Assembly: GCA_030625815.1 (NCBI GenBank)
Contig: DAOUQF010000005.1
Location: forward strand, 62,001-126,000
Length of the DNA stretch: 64,000 bases
DNA from: Eubacteriales bacterium
Lineage (GTDB): Bacteria; Bacillota; Clostridia; Tissierellales; GPF-1
Direction: 5' to 3'
Both the position numbers and the translations under genes were made by a program. The notes under the pieces are model-generated. The model had not been told where the DNA came from. It did no database searches and saw nothing but the letters and a program-made list of their open reading frames with translations. Below are positions 43,627 to 53,820 of this stretch, piece by piece; position 1 is the stretch's first letter, and every line of letters starts with the position of its first letter.

Positions 43627-44583
43627 TTACTCTCTAAGCCTTGGATCCAAGGTATCTCTTAATGCATCCCCAAACAAATTAAACCCCAATACAATCAGCG
43701 CAATCATAATCCCAGGGAAAAGAGCAATCCAAGGTGCCTCTACCAGATATGCTCTTCCCGAATTCATTATGGATCCCCAGCTTGGAATAGGCGGTTGTGC
43801 TCCTAATCCAAGAAAACTCAATGAAGATTCCACTAAAATCGCCCTTGGTATTGATAATGTTGTCAATACGATCACGGGCGCAAGGGCATTGGGTAAAATA
43901 TGTCGAAATATGATTCTTGAATCACTATATCCAAGTGCCCGTACCGCTTCGACAAATTCTTGCTCTTTCAAGGCTTTAAAGCTTCCTCTTACTAATCGTG
44001 CATAACCCGACCAGTAAACCAACGCAATCGCAACCATAACATTCATTAGGCCCGGACCGATTGACGCAATAATGGCGATTGCCAATAGCGTTGTGGGAAA
44101 GGCCCACGCAATATCCGTTATTCCAGAAATTATATAATCGGTCACTCCACCATAATAACCCGCTAGCGAACCCATCATTACACCAAAAGCCATGGATAAT
44201 CCAACGGCAACCAATCCAATTGTCAATGAAACTCTTGCGCCATAGATTGTTCTTGAAAAAACATCCCGACCAAATTCATCCGTTCCAAAGAAATGTTCTT
44301 TTGATGGAGGTTTCAACATATTGCTAAGCTCTTGTTTGTCATATGCATATTCCGTAATAAATGGCGCGAATATCGCACAAAGAATTAGTAACCCGATAAT
44401 GGATGCACCAATTACCGCAGCCTTGTTTCGAAAAAAATACTTTAAAAATTCTTTATATCGACTTGTCCTTTCCACTTCCACTTCTGCTTCCATTTCCACT
44501 TCTGCTTCAGCTTCTACTTCAGCTTCTACTTCAGCTTCCGCTTCCATTTCTTGAACTTCATTATCATAATTAATGCTAACCAT
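43627..44583 (-). CDS. oppC: Oligopeptide/dipeptide ABC transporter permease (OppC type)
   Basis: A 318-residue inner-membrane permease with six helices and the EAA loop (EAVRALGYSDSRIIFRHILPNA). It pairs with the OppB-type protein encoded upstream. The N-terminus has an unusual extension of about 30 residues alternating Glu with Ala/Val/Met (44460-44560), encoded by GAAGCN/GAAGTN hexamer repeats, not seen in typical OppC. The ATG at 44583 follows GGAAGGTG. Confidence 0.92.
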   Translation of the reverse strand: MVSINYDNEVQEMEAEAEVEAEVEAEAEVEMEAEVEVERTSRYKEFLKYFFRNKAAVIGASIIGLLILCAIFAPFITEYAYDKQELSNMLKPPSKEHFFGTDEFGRDVFSRTIYGARVSLTIGLVAVGLSMAFGVMMGSLAGYYGGVTDYIISGITDIAWAFPTTLLAIAIIASIGPGLMNVMVAIALVYWSGYARLVRGSFKALKEQEFVEAVRALGYSDSRIIFRHILPNALAPVIVLTTLSIPRAILVESSLSFLGLGAQPPIPSWGSIMNSGRAYLVEAPWIALFPGIMIALIVLGFNLFGDALRDTLDPRLRE

Positions 44584-44612
44584 TCAATCACCTTCCCTGC
44601 AAATCATTAAAA

Positions 44613-45539
44613 TCAATACTTAATTCTAGGATCAACAACGACATATAATATATCGGCAATTAAATTTCCGATAATTATTGCGGCTGTTAATACGATCATA
44701 GCCCCTTGAACCACTGGATAATCTCGAGCATAAATTGCATTCACCATCATACGACCCAGACCAGGTCTTGCAAAAACGATTTCAATAATTGTAGCTCCGC
44801 CTACGATCCACCCTATTTTCAATCCAAACATCGTTACAACGGGAATCATTGCATTTTTTAATGCATGACCCATAATAATGCTTTTTTCTTCTAATCCCTT
44901 GCTCCTTGCGGTTCTTATATAATCTTGTTTAATCACTTCTAACATGCTTGATCTTACCATTCTCGCTGTAACAGCAATCTCCGTTAAAGTAATTGCCAAT
45001 AAAGGCAAGACCAAATGTCTCCACGTACCATAACCCGATACTGGAAACCATCGCAACTTATAGGCAAAAACATAGATCGCAATAAGCCCAAGCCAAAATG
45101 CCGGAACAGACATTGCGACTAATGCCCCGCTCATACTAATGTAATCTTTCCAAGTATTTCTATATACTGCAGCCATAATTCCTAAGGGTACTGCTAAGAT
45201 AAAAGATACCAACAACGATGCAATTCCTAACTCAACAGTAACTGGCAATGCTTCCTTTATAATCTCCATAACCGGTCTTCTTTGCAATATCGATATTCCA
45301 AAATCTCCTCGTGCTAAATTTTCAAGAAATTTAAAATATTGCACAATAAGCGGTTTGTCCAACCCCAATCTCATTTCTATACTTTTAATCGTTTCAGGCG
45401 TTGCCCGTGGACCTGCAATCAAATCAACCGGGTTGCCCGGGGCTAAATGGAGTAGTAAAAAAACGACAATCGTCATTCCAACAAGTACAGGTATCATCAG
45501 TATTATCTTTTTAATAATGTACTTTAGCATTAACAACAC
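44613..45539 (-). CDS. oppB: Oligopeptide/dipeptide ABC transporter permease (OppB type)
   Basis: A 308-residue permease with six helices: KKIILMIPVLVGMTIVVFLL, LHLAPGNPVDLIAG, and the EAA loop (DYIRTARSKGLEEKSIIMGHALKNA). It forms the channel with OppC. The order binding protein-oppB-oppC is typical; the ATP-binding genes here come first. Confidence 0.94.
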   Translation of the reverse strand: MLLMLKYIIKKIILMIPVLVGMTIVVFLLLHLAPGNPVDLIAGPRATPETIKSIEMRLGLDKPLIVQYFKFLENLARGDFGISILQRRPVMEIIKEALPVTVELGIASLLVSFILAVPLGIMAAVYRNTWKDYISMSGALVAMSVPAFWLGLIAIYVFAYKLRWFPVSGYGTWRHLVLPLLAITLTEIAVTARMVRSSMLEVIKQDYIRTARSKGLEEKSIIMGHALKNAMIPVVTMFGLKIGWIVGGATIIEIVFARPGLGRMMVNAIYARDYPVVQGAMIVLTAAIIIGNLIADILYVVVDPRIKY

Positions 45540-45597
45540 ATCCTTTAAAATATCATGCAGCTTTTAATGTTCTAAAAGCCGCATGATACTCCTTCTT

Positions 45598-47190
45598 TTA
45601 TTCAGTCATCATTAAATCAAGTCCGTCAAAATACACAGTTTGCCATGGATGATATTTAAATCCTATTACATCCTTGCTGATTGCTATCATTTTTTCTGGA
45701 ATATAAATCGGACACATTACAGCTTCTTCAATTAAATGTTTTTGAACTTCTTGATACGACACGGCTCTCTTTTCCCATGTAGCCTCCGTGCGTGCAGTTT
45801 CAATTAATGCATCCGTTGTTTCATCCACCCATCTAGAATGATTTGGATATGGGAATCTTTCAGAATGCCAGAACCAGTCCGTTATATCTGCATTCGGCCA
45901 TGAATAGATCCTAATAAACAACTCTTGCTCTCCCTCTTTTAACATTGCAGTGTAACTTGCACTATCGTAAAGATTGATTTTCGCTTTAATTCCTACTTCG
46001 CCTAGTTGGCTTTGAAGAACTTCTGCCAATTTGGTGCTAATTGATGAATTATCCGCTGATAACGTTAATTCCAATCCATCCGGATAACCGGCTTCAGTCA
46101 ATAATTGTTGTGCTTTTGCTTGATCGAATTTATAACTGTCTTTTTCACTATCCGCATAGTATTCATCTTGAAGAGAAGGCGGCAAATACCCATAAGCTGG
46201 ATCCGCATGTCCCCTAAATATCGCTGCAATAATATCATCTTTATTGATTGCATAATTAATTGCTCTTCTTACTCTAATATCTGTAAATGGCTCTTTATCG
46301 CAAGCATACGCCAAATAACCCAGTTTTGTTGCTTGACCCGTTTCAATGCGAATATCCGGATTACTCTCCAGTCGTGCTATTGCCGATGGAGGTAAATCTC
46401 CCTCAATTATTTGCACGCCACCCGTCTCTAATTCCATGATCCTTGAATTTTCATCGGGCAAGACTCTCCACACGATTCTATCTAACATTGACTCGCCTTC
46501 CACCCAATCAGGCCCCCAAGTATATTCAGGATTCTTTGTGATTTCAAGTCGATCGCCTCTGATCCATTCACTAAAAACATAGGGTCCGGTTCCATCTACA
46601 TACTTAACGCCATAGTCATCCCCATATTGCTCATAGGCTTCCCCATTTGCAATACTAGAAGCAGTATTTGAAAGATTAAATAATAAATTCGGGAATGGAT
46701 ATTCCAATTCAAGTTGAACGGTGTGGTCATCAATCACCGTCGTCTCTTTAATCACCTTCATATCTCCCGCATAAGGCGACCCTGTTTCCGGATCTAAAAT
46801 AAAATCAAATGTCCATTTTACATCATCCGCAACAAATGGTTTTCCACTGTGGAATTTCACCCCTTCTTTCAGATGGAAAGTCCAAACAAGGCCATCTTCT
46901 GAAGTTTCCCAGCTCTCTGCCAAACCTGGTTTATAACTATAATTGTAATCTCTCGTTACCAATCTATCAAACATATAAACGATCGCATTGGCATAATAAC
47001 TTGTACGAATATGATCTAATGTTTCCGCATCATCTTTAGCGGCAATAACCAAAACTTTCTCCGCGTCTTCTTCCGCCGACGCTGTAGTGTCTCCAGTATC
47101 GGTCGAGGCACATCCCACCGCTAGCATTGATGCTAACAAGATGAGAATTACTAGAAAATACATCCCAATTCGCTTTTCCATCCACTTCAT
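45598..47190 (-). CDS. ABC transporter substrate-binding lipoprotein (SBP family 5)
   Basis: A 530-residue extracellular lipoprotein: signal with lipobox AVGC, then the SBP_bac_5 fold (LAESWETSEDGLVWTFHLKEGVKFHSG, DDVKWTFDFI, GTGPYVFSEW, RRAINYAINKDDIIAAIF). It captures peptides, or possibly nickel or other solutes, for the permease. The ATG at 47190 is preferred over 47196, being eight bases from GAGGAGG. A 139-bp gap separates it from oppF, which could hold a separate promoter. Confidence 0.93.
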   Translation of the reverse strand: MKWMEKRIGMYFLVILILLASMLAVGCASTDTGDTTASAEEDAEKVLVIAAKDDAETLDHIRTSYYANAIVYMFDRLVTRDYNYSYKPGLAESWETSEDGLVWTFHLKEGVKFHSGKPFVADDVKWTFDFILDPETGSPYAGDMKVIKETTVIDDHTVQLELEYPFPNLLFNLSNTASSIANGEAYEQYGDDYGVKYVDGTGPYVFSEWIRGDRLEITKNPEYTWGPDWVEGESMLDRIVWRVLPDENSRIMELETGGVQIIEGDLPPSAIARLESNPDIRIETGQATKLGYLAYACDKEPFTDIRVRRAINYAINKDDIIAAIFRGHADPAYGYLPPSLQDEYYADSEKDSYKFDQAKAQQLLTEAGYPDGLELTLSADNSSISTKLAEVLQSQLGEVGIKAKINLYDSASYTAMLKEGEQELFIRIYSWPNADITDWFWHSERFPYPNHSRWVDETTDALIETARTEATWEKRAVSYQEVQKHLIEEAVMCPIYIPEKMIAISKDVIGFKYHPWQTVYFDGLDLMMTE

Positions 47191-47335
47191 AAACATTCCT
47201 CCTCGTATAATATGTTAAAAGCTATAACTTCCAGTGATTACTTGGATATTGAACCGTATCCCTAAATAATAGAAGTGTGGCATAAGGATCTATACAGAAT
47301 AAATTTCACTGTTTTCATAAAATGCTTTCTGCGAT

Positions 47336-48310
47336 CTAATCATTCTTAACAAAATGACATGAAACCAAATGCCCACCGCCTAAATCAATTTCTTGTGGTG
47401 CTTTTTCTTTGCATATATCTTTTGCTTTATAGCACCTGGTATGAAATCTACACCCTTTCGGTGGATCTAGTGGGCTTGGCATATCTCCCTCTAATGTGAT
47501 TTTTTTCACTTTATTTTCCGGATCACAAACAGGTATTGCCGAAAATAAGGCTTTTGTATAGGGATGCCTGGGATTGGCAAAAAGTTCTTCCGTATCGGCA
47601 ATTTCAACGATTTTCCCTAAATACATCACCGCAATCCGATCGCTCACATGTTTAACCACGCTTAAATCATGCGCAATAAAAATATAAGTGAGCCCCAATC
47701 TATTCTTTAACTCTTCCATCAAATTTATTATTTGCGCTTGTATGGATACATCCAATGCTGAAACAGGTTCGTCACATATAACTAATTTTGGATTTAACGC
47801 AATGGCCCTGGCAAAAACGATTCTTTGTCTCTGGCCGCCACTAAATTCATGAGGAAACCTTGTCATGTATTTTTTATTTAATCCAACCATTTCAAAATAG
47901 TTTTCAGCTATTTTTTTCCGTTCTTTTGGATTGCCTATCCGATGTACATAGAGCACTTCCTCCAGCATGTCTCCCACTCTCATCTTAGGATTCAATGACG
48001 CGAAAGGATCTTGAAAAACTAATTGCATCTTTTTCCTGATTTCTTTCAGCTCTTTTTTGCTGCTCTTTATAACATCTTTTCCTTCAAAAATCACTTGACC
48101 CGCTTTTGGTTCAATTAATCGCAAGATCCCTCTTGATGTTGTCGATTTACCACAACCGCTTTCACCCACTAAACCTAGTGTTTCCCCCTGCTTAATACTA
48201 AAACTTATTCCATCAACCGCTTTTACATTCCCCACTACTCTCGGAATTATTTTGCCCTTTATTGGGAAATGAATTTTGAGATCTTTTATTTCCAGAATGT
48301 TTTCCTGCAT
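47336..48310 (-). CDS. oppF: Peptide ABC transporter ATP-binding protein (OppF type)
   Basis: A 324-residue ATPase: Walker A GLVGESGCGKSTT, Q-loop QLVFQDPFASLNPKM, signature FSGGQRQRI, Walker B LVICDEPVSALD, H-loop FIAHDLSVV. The C-terminal oligopeptide region has the Cys motif CRFHTRCYKAKDIC found in OppD/F proteins, which can bind an Fe-S cluster. It follows oppD by 11 bases. Confidence 0.94.
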   Translation of the reverse strand: MQENILEIKDLKIHFPIKGKIIPRVVGNVKAVDGISFSIKQGETLGLVGESGCGKSTTSRGILRLIEPKAGQVIFEGKDVIKSSKKELKEIRKKMQLVFQDPFASLNPKMRVGDMLEEVLYVHRIGNPKERKKIAENYFEMVGLNKKYMTRFPHEFSGGQRQRIVFARAIALNPKLVICDEPVSALDVSIQAQIINLMEELKNRLGLTYIFIAHDLSVVKHVSDRIAVMYLGKIVEIADTEELFANPRHPYTKALFSAIPVCDPENKVKKITLEGDMPSPLDPPKGCRFHTRCYKAKDICKEKAPQEIDLGGGHLVSCHFVKND

Positions 48311-48321
48311 ACGCCCATCTC

Positions 48322-49290
48322 CTACTTTTTAAATCTCCAACATCGAACCAAGCTATCCCCAACTTCATAAAGAGGCGGTTCTTCCATTCGACACTCCTCC
48401 GTTACATAGTCGCATCTTGTTTTAAACCTACATCCCTTTACTATTTCTCCCGGCAGTGGAGCCATGCCTCTAATGAATTTCAATTCTTCTCTCGGTCCCG
48501 CTATTTTAGGCATTGAATTCAATAACCCTATTGTATACGGATGATACGGGGTTTTAAAAATATCCTTTACACTCGCATATTCAACAATTTTCCCATTATA
48601 CATAACAATTACATTTTGAACCAGCTCCGCAATAACGCCTAAATCATGCGTAATAAATAGGATTGCCGTTCCTGTTTTTCTATTTAAATCTCTAATCAAT
48701 TCCATAATTTGAGATTGAATCGTAACGTCTAATGCTGTCGTTGGCTCATCGGCAATAAGTATATCGGGGTCACAAGAAAGCGCCATGGCGATCATCACTC
48801 TCTGCCTCATCCCTCCGCTAAATTGAAACGGATATTCCTTGATCCGTTTTTCGGGAGAAGGAAGCTTGACTAGTTTCAACATTTCAATCGCTTTCTTTTC
48901 GGCTTCCTTTTTTGTCATATTTTGATGAAGAATTAACGATTCAGCCAATTGTTTTCCAATGGTATATACCGGATTGAGGGAAGTCATGGGTTCCTGAAAT
49001 ATCATCGATATTTTATTCCCCCTAATTTTCCTCATTTCCTTTTCCGTTTTTTCTAAAAGGTTTTCCCCTTTATAAAGTATACTCCCCCCCATAATTTTCC
49101 CTGGTGGGCTATCAATTAATCCCATAATTGAAAATGCCGTTACACTTTTGCCCGATCCGGATTCCCCAACAATTCCAAGAGTTTCTCCTGCTGCTATTTT
49201 AAAAGATACACCCGCTACCGCCGGTAGCTCTTTTTTATCAATAAAAAAACTCGTCCGCAAATCTTTTACTTCTAAAACTATATTTTCCAC
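48322..49290 (-). CDS. oppD: Peptide ABC transporter ATP-binding protein (OppD type)
   Basis: A 322-residue ATPase, first gene of the operon: Walker A GIVGESGSGKSVT, signature FSGGMRQRVMIA, Walker B ILIADEPTTALD, H-loop FITHDLGVI, and C-terminal CRFKTRCDYVTEEC. The GTG start at 49290 follows GGAGGG. It forms a heterodimer with OppF. Confidence 0.94.
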   Translation of the reverse strand: MENIVLEVKDLRTSFFIDKKELPAVAGVSFKIAAGETLGIVGESGSGKSVTAFSIMGLIDSPPGKIMGGSILYKGENLLEKTEKEMRKIRGNKISMIFQEPMTSLNPVYTIGKQLAESLILHQNMTKKEAEKKAIEMLKLVKLPSPEKRIKEYPFQFSGGMRQRVMIAMALSCDPDILIADEPTTALDVTIQSQIMELIRDLNRKTGTAILFITHDLGVIAELVQNVIVMYNGKIVEYASVKDIFKTPYHPYTIGLLNSMPKIAGPREELKFIRGMAPLPGEIVKGCRFKTRCDYVTEECRMEEPPLYEVGDSLVRCWRFKK

Positions 49291-50479
49291 TAATATCCCT
49301 CCGCCTACTCGCTTTTATGCCTATAAATTATATGATGACCGCTTCAATACATGATCGCAATTATTGATAAAACCATTAAAATTGATTGTAGCGGTCTAAC
49401 TCCCACAACTTTGATAAGTGCAGATAAAAAGAACCTTCGGTTTTAAGATGATTTTCGCGAGAAAAAATCATCAAAGAAAGAGGGCTCTTCTCTAGCATAA
49501 AATTATACAATCATCACTTGCTTTCTATGCCAAAAATCCCATTGTTCCCACTGGTAATCGTTTGCCTTGCACTTGCTCTAACGCGACTGTTTTATAAACA
49601 TGAATGACCTACCCTCGTTGATATAAAATAAAACATCAATGAGGATAAGTCACCAACATGTCATTTAAAGAATTGCTCAACGAAAAGTACGTGAATAAAC
49701 AAGAAAAGATCGAAAATTTCAATTCAAAGGTTGTAAAGAAAAGCCGATTCAATATATTCAGGATACCTTTTTAACCTCAATAAAATTGAGGTTAAACCTA
49801 CCATAATTTCACAAATCGCTAAAGAAATCTTGCTTGTACTTAAGGAATGATAAATGCGTTCCATGCATCACTTGGCATCCCATAATAAAGAAAGCCCTTC
49901 ATTACAAAAATTCATCAAGCGCATGGCAATATTGCGAATAGCGTAGTCTAAATCATTATTGCAATCGATTTAGATGAAATGGAAGCAGTACTGGATATTG
50001 ATTGCTAAAAACAAGAAAAATAAATTCTGGTTCAAGATCTCATGGAACTCAACACTCTATATGTACATGATTTAAAGTTTAATTCAACCGTGCTTTTTTA
50101 GAACTTCTTCACTAAAAACCCTGTAAATACAAATTGTTTCTACTTCATTATACCTTTAATTTCCCCTCTATGTCAAAATGGATATTCCGAAAACAGTTTC
50201 ACATCCCGTTTTCCACCGTTAAAATCATTTTCTTGCGATAAAGCACATATCATGTTGTAACTCCAAAAAATGAATCGCACTGATTAGCATCCCTTTACCG
50301 AGCGGTCTCATCAACTCTACCAAAACTAATTAAACACCTTCAATAAGTATACAGCTTTTCCACTTTTTGCTATATTATTATCAAAACGCCAACCTTTCCT
50401 TCCTTTTTAAGATTCATACTGGCATTTGCAGGATATAAGTTTAGTAGTTGTCCATATTTTGAAAAGGGAGGGAACCATT
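49291..50479. other. 1.2-kb gap with decayed sequence and hairpins
   Basis: No credible gene on either strand. There are short open scraps: MSFKELLNEKYVNKQEKIE at 49659 (38 codons) and pieces such as KPTIISQIAKEILLVLKE near 49800. There are also hairpins: GATGATTTT/AAAATCATC at 49447-49472, CCTCGTTGAT/ATCAATGAGG at 49613-49644 (one mismatch), and AACCTCAA/TTGAGGTT near 49780. The pattern suggests one or more lost mobile or regulatory genes; the 3' part must contain the SLH gene promoter. Confidence 0.5.
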
Positions 50480-52600
50480 ATGAAAAAACTGAAAATATTC
50501 ATTCTGACATTCATTCTGATCATAAGTTCATCGATACCTGCATTTGCAATTGACCCTACACCGATCATCGTAGACCCAATAACAATTCTGCCTATGATGC
50601 CTGTCTTCTTCAACACAAAGACAGTCTACTCAACTCCACTCTACAGGCTGTATAAAAATGATTGGGACATTCACACCTATACCTCGTCGTCAAGTGAACG
50701 AATCGACCTCATCGCTGAAGGGTGGACCGACGAAGGCGTAATCGCCTATGTAAGTCCCGTCGATCTGCCCGGATACGAGGCACTCAACCGATACCAAATC
50801 TTCGGCCGACTTGTCAAGCTTTCAACCGCAACAACTACCGGTCTCAGCTGGTGGCATCATACAGGTACCGTAGGCTATATCCCGCCTGATGCCTTTGCAG
50901 AATCAAGTCTTGTCCATGAAAGCGTGAAATCACTGGCGGAAGGCGATATGCCTTGGGATTCCGACTACTACTATAGCAGCGACTTCTTCCTGATCGGTCC
51001 TTGGGGAAAAATTCCAAGCATTCCATCAGGATACAATCTCACAACCAACCTCTTCAACATGTGGAGCAGTTCAACAATCCTACAGAAAATATCAATTTCA
51101 GACATAGCGCCAAACGTTTCTGGCGGCCACAAATATACCCTTCACTGGACCACCCTTGTGGCAGGAGGCAAGGTTGAGCTGATGTACTCAAATGACAATG
51201 GAGGCACTTGGAACACACTTGCAACAAGTATCAACAATCCCACGAAAAACGGAAGCTACCAGTGGGCTGTGCCAAATAGTACAAATAACAAAATGAAAGT
51301 AAGAGTCCTTTGGATGCCGACAACCGGGGAAAGCGCTGCGGCCTGGGATACATCCAACACCTTTGCGACCACAAAGGATCCCGGCATTATTACTCTAATT
51401 CCAATCGATCCAGGAATTGACATCCTGACCATCAAGCCTTCGGCGCCGACAAACCTTACAGCGAATCCTGGAATCCTCACAAAGGAAGTCAGCCTTTACT
51501 GGTCTGATAACTCAGCAAACGAAACCGGATATTCTATTGAAAGAAAAACCGATGGCAGTCTTTATTTGGAAATCGGAACAATGGGCATCAGTGAAACGGA
51601 ATACAAAGATACTTCAATTGTCTCTGGAGTTGAATACACCTATCGCGTGAAAGCCAAAGGGATAATTCTTGATTCCGGCTACTCCAACGAGGCCGAAGCT
51701 CTCTACACGGGACTTGTGGTTATGCCAAGTCTTCCAGACGGTTTCATATTCCCCGACTTCCCCGATCCGCCTGAAGATGTAACTGCTGCATTCACCGACG
51801 GATCCAATTCCGAGGTGCTTGTCTTATGGAATCCTCCTTCCGGAACCTACACCGGATTCAAGGTGGAACGGGATGCAGGAATCGGATGGATTGAACTGGG
51901 AAATACAACGGAAGACGACCATGATTTCGTGGATGTGGACCTGACAGGCCTTTCCGGCGAAATCTCTTATCGCGTGAAAACATACGACGAAGCCCTAACC
52001 TCGTCTCCATCTGATCTAGCATCGGTTGCTCTCAGCGAGGAAGAAGCGGAACCTCCAGCGATTCTCGATGGCACCCAATCGGAATGGGCTGAACCTGAAC
52101 TCATTGAGGCATATGAAAATGGCCTTACTTACCCAGGCGTCATGTATGACTATGGAAGATCCATAACAAGAGAAGAGTTCTGCACCATCGCCGTGAAACT
52201 CTACGAAAAGCTTACAGGATTCACTGCAATTCCCGGAATTGATCCCTTTGATGACACGGACAATCCCGACGTATTGAAAGCTTATAAACTAGGCATTGTA
52301 AACGGGATCAGCGAGACACAATTCGCTCCTTCAAACAATATCACAAGACAAGAAATGTGCGTCATGATCTACAGAGCACTAGGTGCAGCGAGATTGGACA
52401 CATCAGTTAATCCCACAGCGCCTTTCCCATTCACCGACGCAGATATCATTGCATCATGGGCAATCAAAGAAGTGAAATTCTGCCATCAAAACGGCATCAT
52501 GAATGGAACAAGCCTAACAACGATCGATCCCTTGCTGAACACCCCGAGAGAACAAGCAATTGTCCTCATCAGCAGAACCTACAACTCGTTCGGCAGCTAG
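50480..52600 (+). CDS. S-layer-homology surface protein with fibronectin type III domains
   Basis: A 706-residue secreted protein: signal peptide (IFILTFILIISSSIPAFA), an N-terminal region of about 180 residues without recognised fold, an Ig-like stretch (KYTLHWTTLVAGGKVELMYS), two fibronectin type III domains (about 325-415 and 430-520), and three SLH repeats at the C-terminus (GRSITREEFCTIAVKLYEKL, NNITRQEMCVMIYRAL, TPREQAIVLISRTY). SLH domains hold the protein on secondary cell-wall polymer. The ligand is unknown; an adhesin or envelope-bound binding protein is likely. The ATG at 50480 follows GGGAGGG. Confidence 0.9.
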   Translation: MKKLKIFILTFILIISSSIPAFAIDPTPIIVDPITILPMMPVFFNTKTVYSTPLYRLYKNDWDIHTYTSSSSERIDLIAEGWTDEGVIAYVSPVDLPGYEALNRYQIFGRLVKLSTATTTGLSWWHHTGTVGYIPPDAFAESSLVHESVKSLAEGDMPWDSDYYYSSDFFLIGPWGKIPSIPSGYNLTTNLFNMWSSSTILQKISISDIAPNVSGGHKYTLHWTTLVAGGKVELMYSNDNGGTWNTLATSINNPTKNGSYQWAVPNSTNNKMKVRVLWMPTTGESAAAWDTSNTFATTKDPGIITLIPIDPGIDILTIKPSAPTNLTANPGILTKEVSLYWSDNSANETGYSIERKTDGSLYLEIGTMGISETEYKDTSIVSGVEYTYRVKAKGIILDSGYSNEAEALYTGLVVMPSLPDGFIFPDFPDPPEDVTAAFTDGSNSEVLVLWNPPSGTYTGFKVERDAGIGWIELGNTTEDDHDFVDVDLTGLSGEISYRVKTYDEALTSSPSDLASVALSEEEAEPPAILDGTQSEWAEPELIEAYENGLTYPGVMYDYGRSITREEFCTIAVKLYEKLTGFTAIPGIDPFDDTDNPDVLKAYKLGIVNGISETQFAPSNNITRQEMCVMIYRALGAARLDTSVNPTAPFPFTDADIIASWAIKEVKFCHQNGIMNGTSLTTIDPLLNTPREQAIVLISRTYNSFGS

Positions 52601-52629
52601 TATAAAAGTCCTTAAACAAACAACTTAAA

Positions 52630-52666
52630 AAGGCCGGGAATGCAGCTTCAACTGCTTCCCGGCCTT
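52630..52666. terminator. Bidirectional terminator between the SLH and PuuD genes
   Basis: AAGGCCGGGAA-T-GCAG pairs with CTGCTTCCCGGCCTT around CTTCAA, with one bulge. The T run is better on the minus strand. Confidence 0.75.
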
Positions 52667-52711
52667 ACCTTCATAATCTCAAAAATCATAATCAATTTGA
52701 CTCACTCAAAT

Positions 52712-53566
52712 TTATAGTTTGCATGCCTCAATAAACATTTGAAAAACTTTCTCCTGCTCCGGCACATTGATCCTCAACATCTCAGGATGCCATTGAATCC
52801 CCATTACAAATCGCGATAAATCCAAATGTTCAATGGATTCGACCACGCCATCCGGCGCATACGCCGAAACCCGCAACCCCCTACCGATCTCTTTAATCGA
52901 CTGATGATGAATCGAATTGACTCCCATAGTAGAGCATCCGAAGATCTGATGCATGTTTGTTCCCTCAACAAGTTCAATCTCATGCGAGATCGCGTCCCAT
53001 TTCGCAAATTGCGAATGGTTGAAGGTTGTTTTCACTTGATTATCTTGATAAAGACTGCCGCCCATCGCAACATTCATAATTTGAGCACCCCGGCAGATCC
53101 CAAGAATCGGCAAGTTCGTATGATCAATGGCAAATCGCATCAAATCAATCTCCATTTGATCACGCTCGCAAATTTCTGTCGCAAACCCTGCGGCATCTTC
53201 GTTCTTCAATCCCTCAAGCTTTCCGAAAAACCCGGAATTCTCCCGCATCTCTTCCCCATACCATTGCGGGCCAACATCGCTCCCGCCCGCAAAGAGAAGA
53301 CCGTCTAAACGCGACAGCGCCTCCCGAGCCGTTTCCTGACTCTGAATCAAAGGAAGCACTACCGGAATAGCACCCGCTGCTTCAATGGCCACCACATCGG
53401 TCTGAAAGGAAAGATTCACTGGAATATCATTCAGCGCATATAGCGATCTTCCCACATAACTGTCCTTCAGTTTTTCCAATTCCTCCAGCTCTTGCGCACC
53501 GCCTCGCTCCAGTTTCGGCATAAAGCTGTTAAAGTAGTTGCTTGTTATTCCGATTAGTGGTTTCAA
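52712..53566 (-). CDS. Gamma-glutamyl-gamma-aminobutyrate hydrolase-like (peptidase C26) protein
   Basis: A 284-residue class I amidotransferase-fold hydrolase: PLIGITSN, DGLLFAGGSDVGPQWYGEE, nucleophile elbow LGICRGAQIMNVAMGGSLYQD, and the His-Glu pair in MGIQWHPEM. Relatives (PuuD) cleave gamma-glutamyl-GABA in putrescine breakdown, but the Puu genes are absent here. TTG at 53566 is the likely start, because AAAGGAGG lies seven bases upstream inside the longer ATG frame. Confidence 0.9.
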   Translation of the reverse strand: MKPLIGITSNYFNSFMPKLERGGAQELEELEKLKDSYVGRSLYALNDIPVNLSFQTDVVAIEAAGAIPVVLPLIQSQETAREALSRLDGLLFAGGSDVGPQWYGEEMRENSGFFGKLEGLKNEDAAGFATEICERDQMEIDLMRFAIDHTNLPILGICRGAQIMNVAMGGSLYQDNQVKTTFNHSQFAKWDAISHEIELVEGTNMHQIFGCSTMGVNSIHHQSIKEIGRGLRVSAYAPDGVVESIEHLDLSRFVMGIQWHPEMLRINVPEQEKVFQMFIEACKL

Positions 53567-53820
53567 GTGGTTCCCTCCTTTTTCACCCATTCATTTTCAC
53601 GATATTCTTATATTATATTCCAAAAAACTGGAAATATCGATAGTAGAATCTTTGTAATAAATAAAGAAAATTATGTTCTTCACTTATATCGCACAAAACT
53701 CCCCCTATAAAAAATCGGCTTCACAAACCATCTTTTACAAGAAGAGTTCCTCAATTGCTTCTTGAAATTATTATCAATAACTAAGCGCCAACAGAGTTAT
53801 TCTTTTATCCATTACACTTT

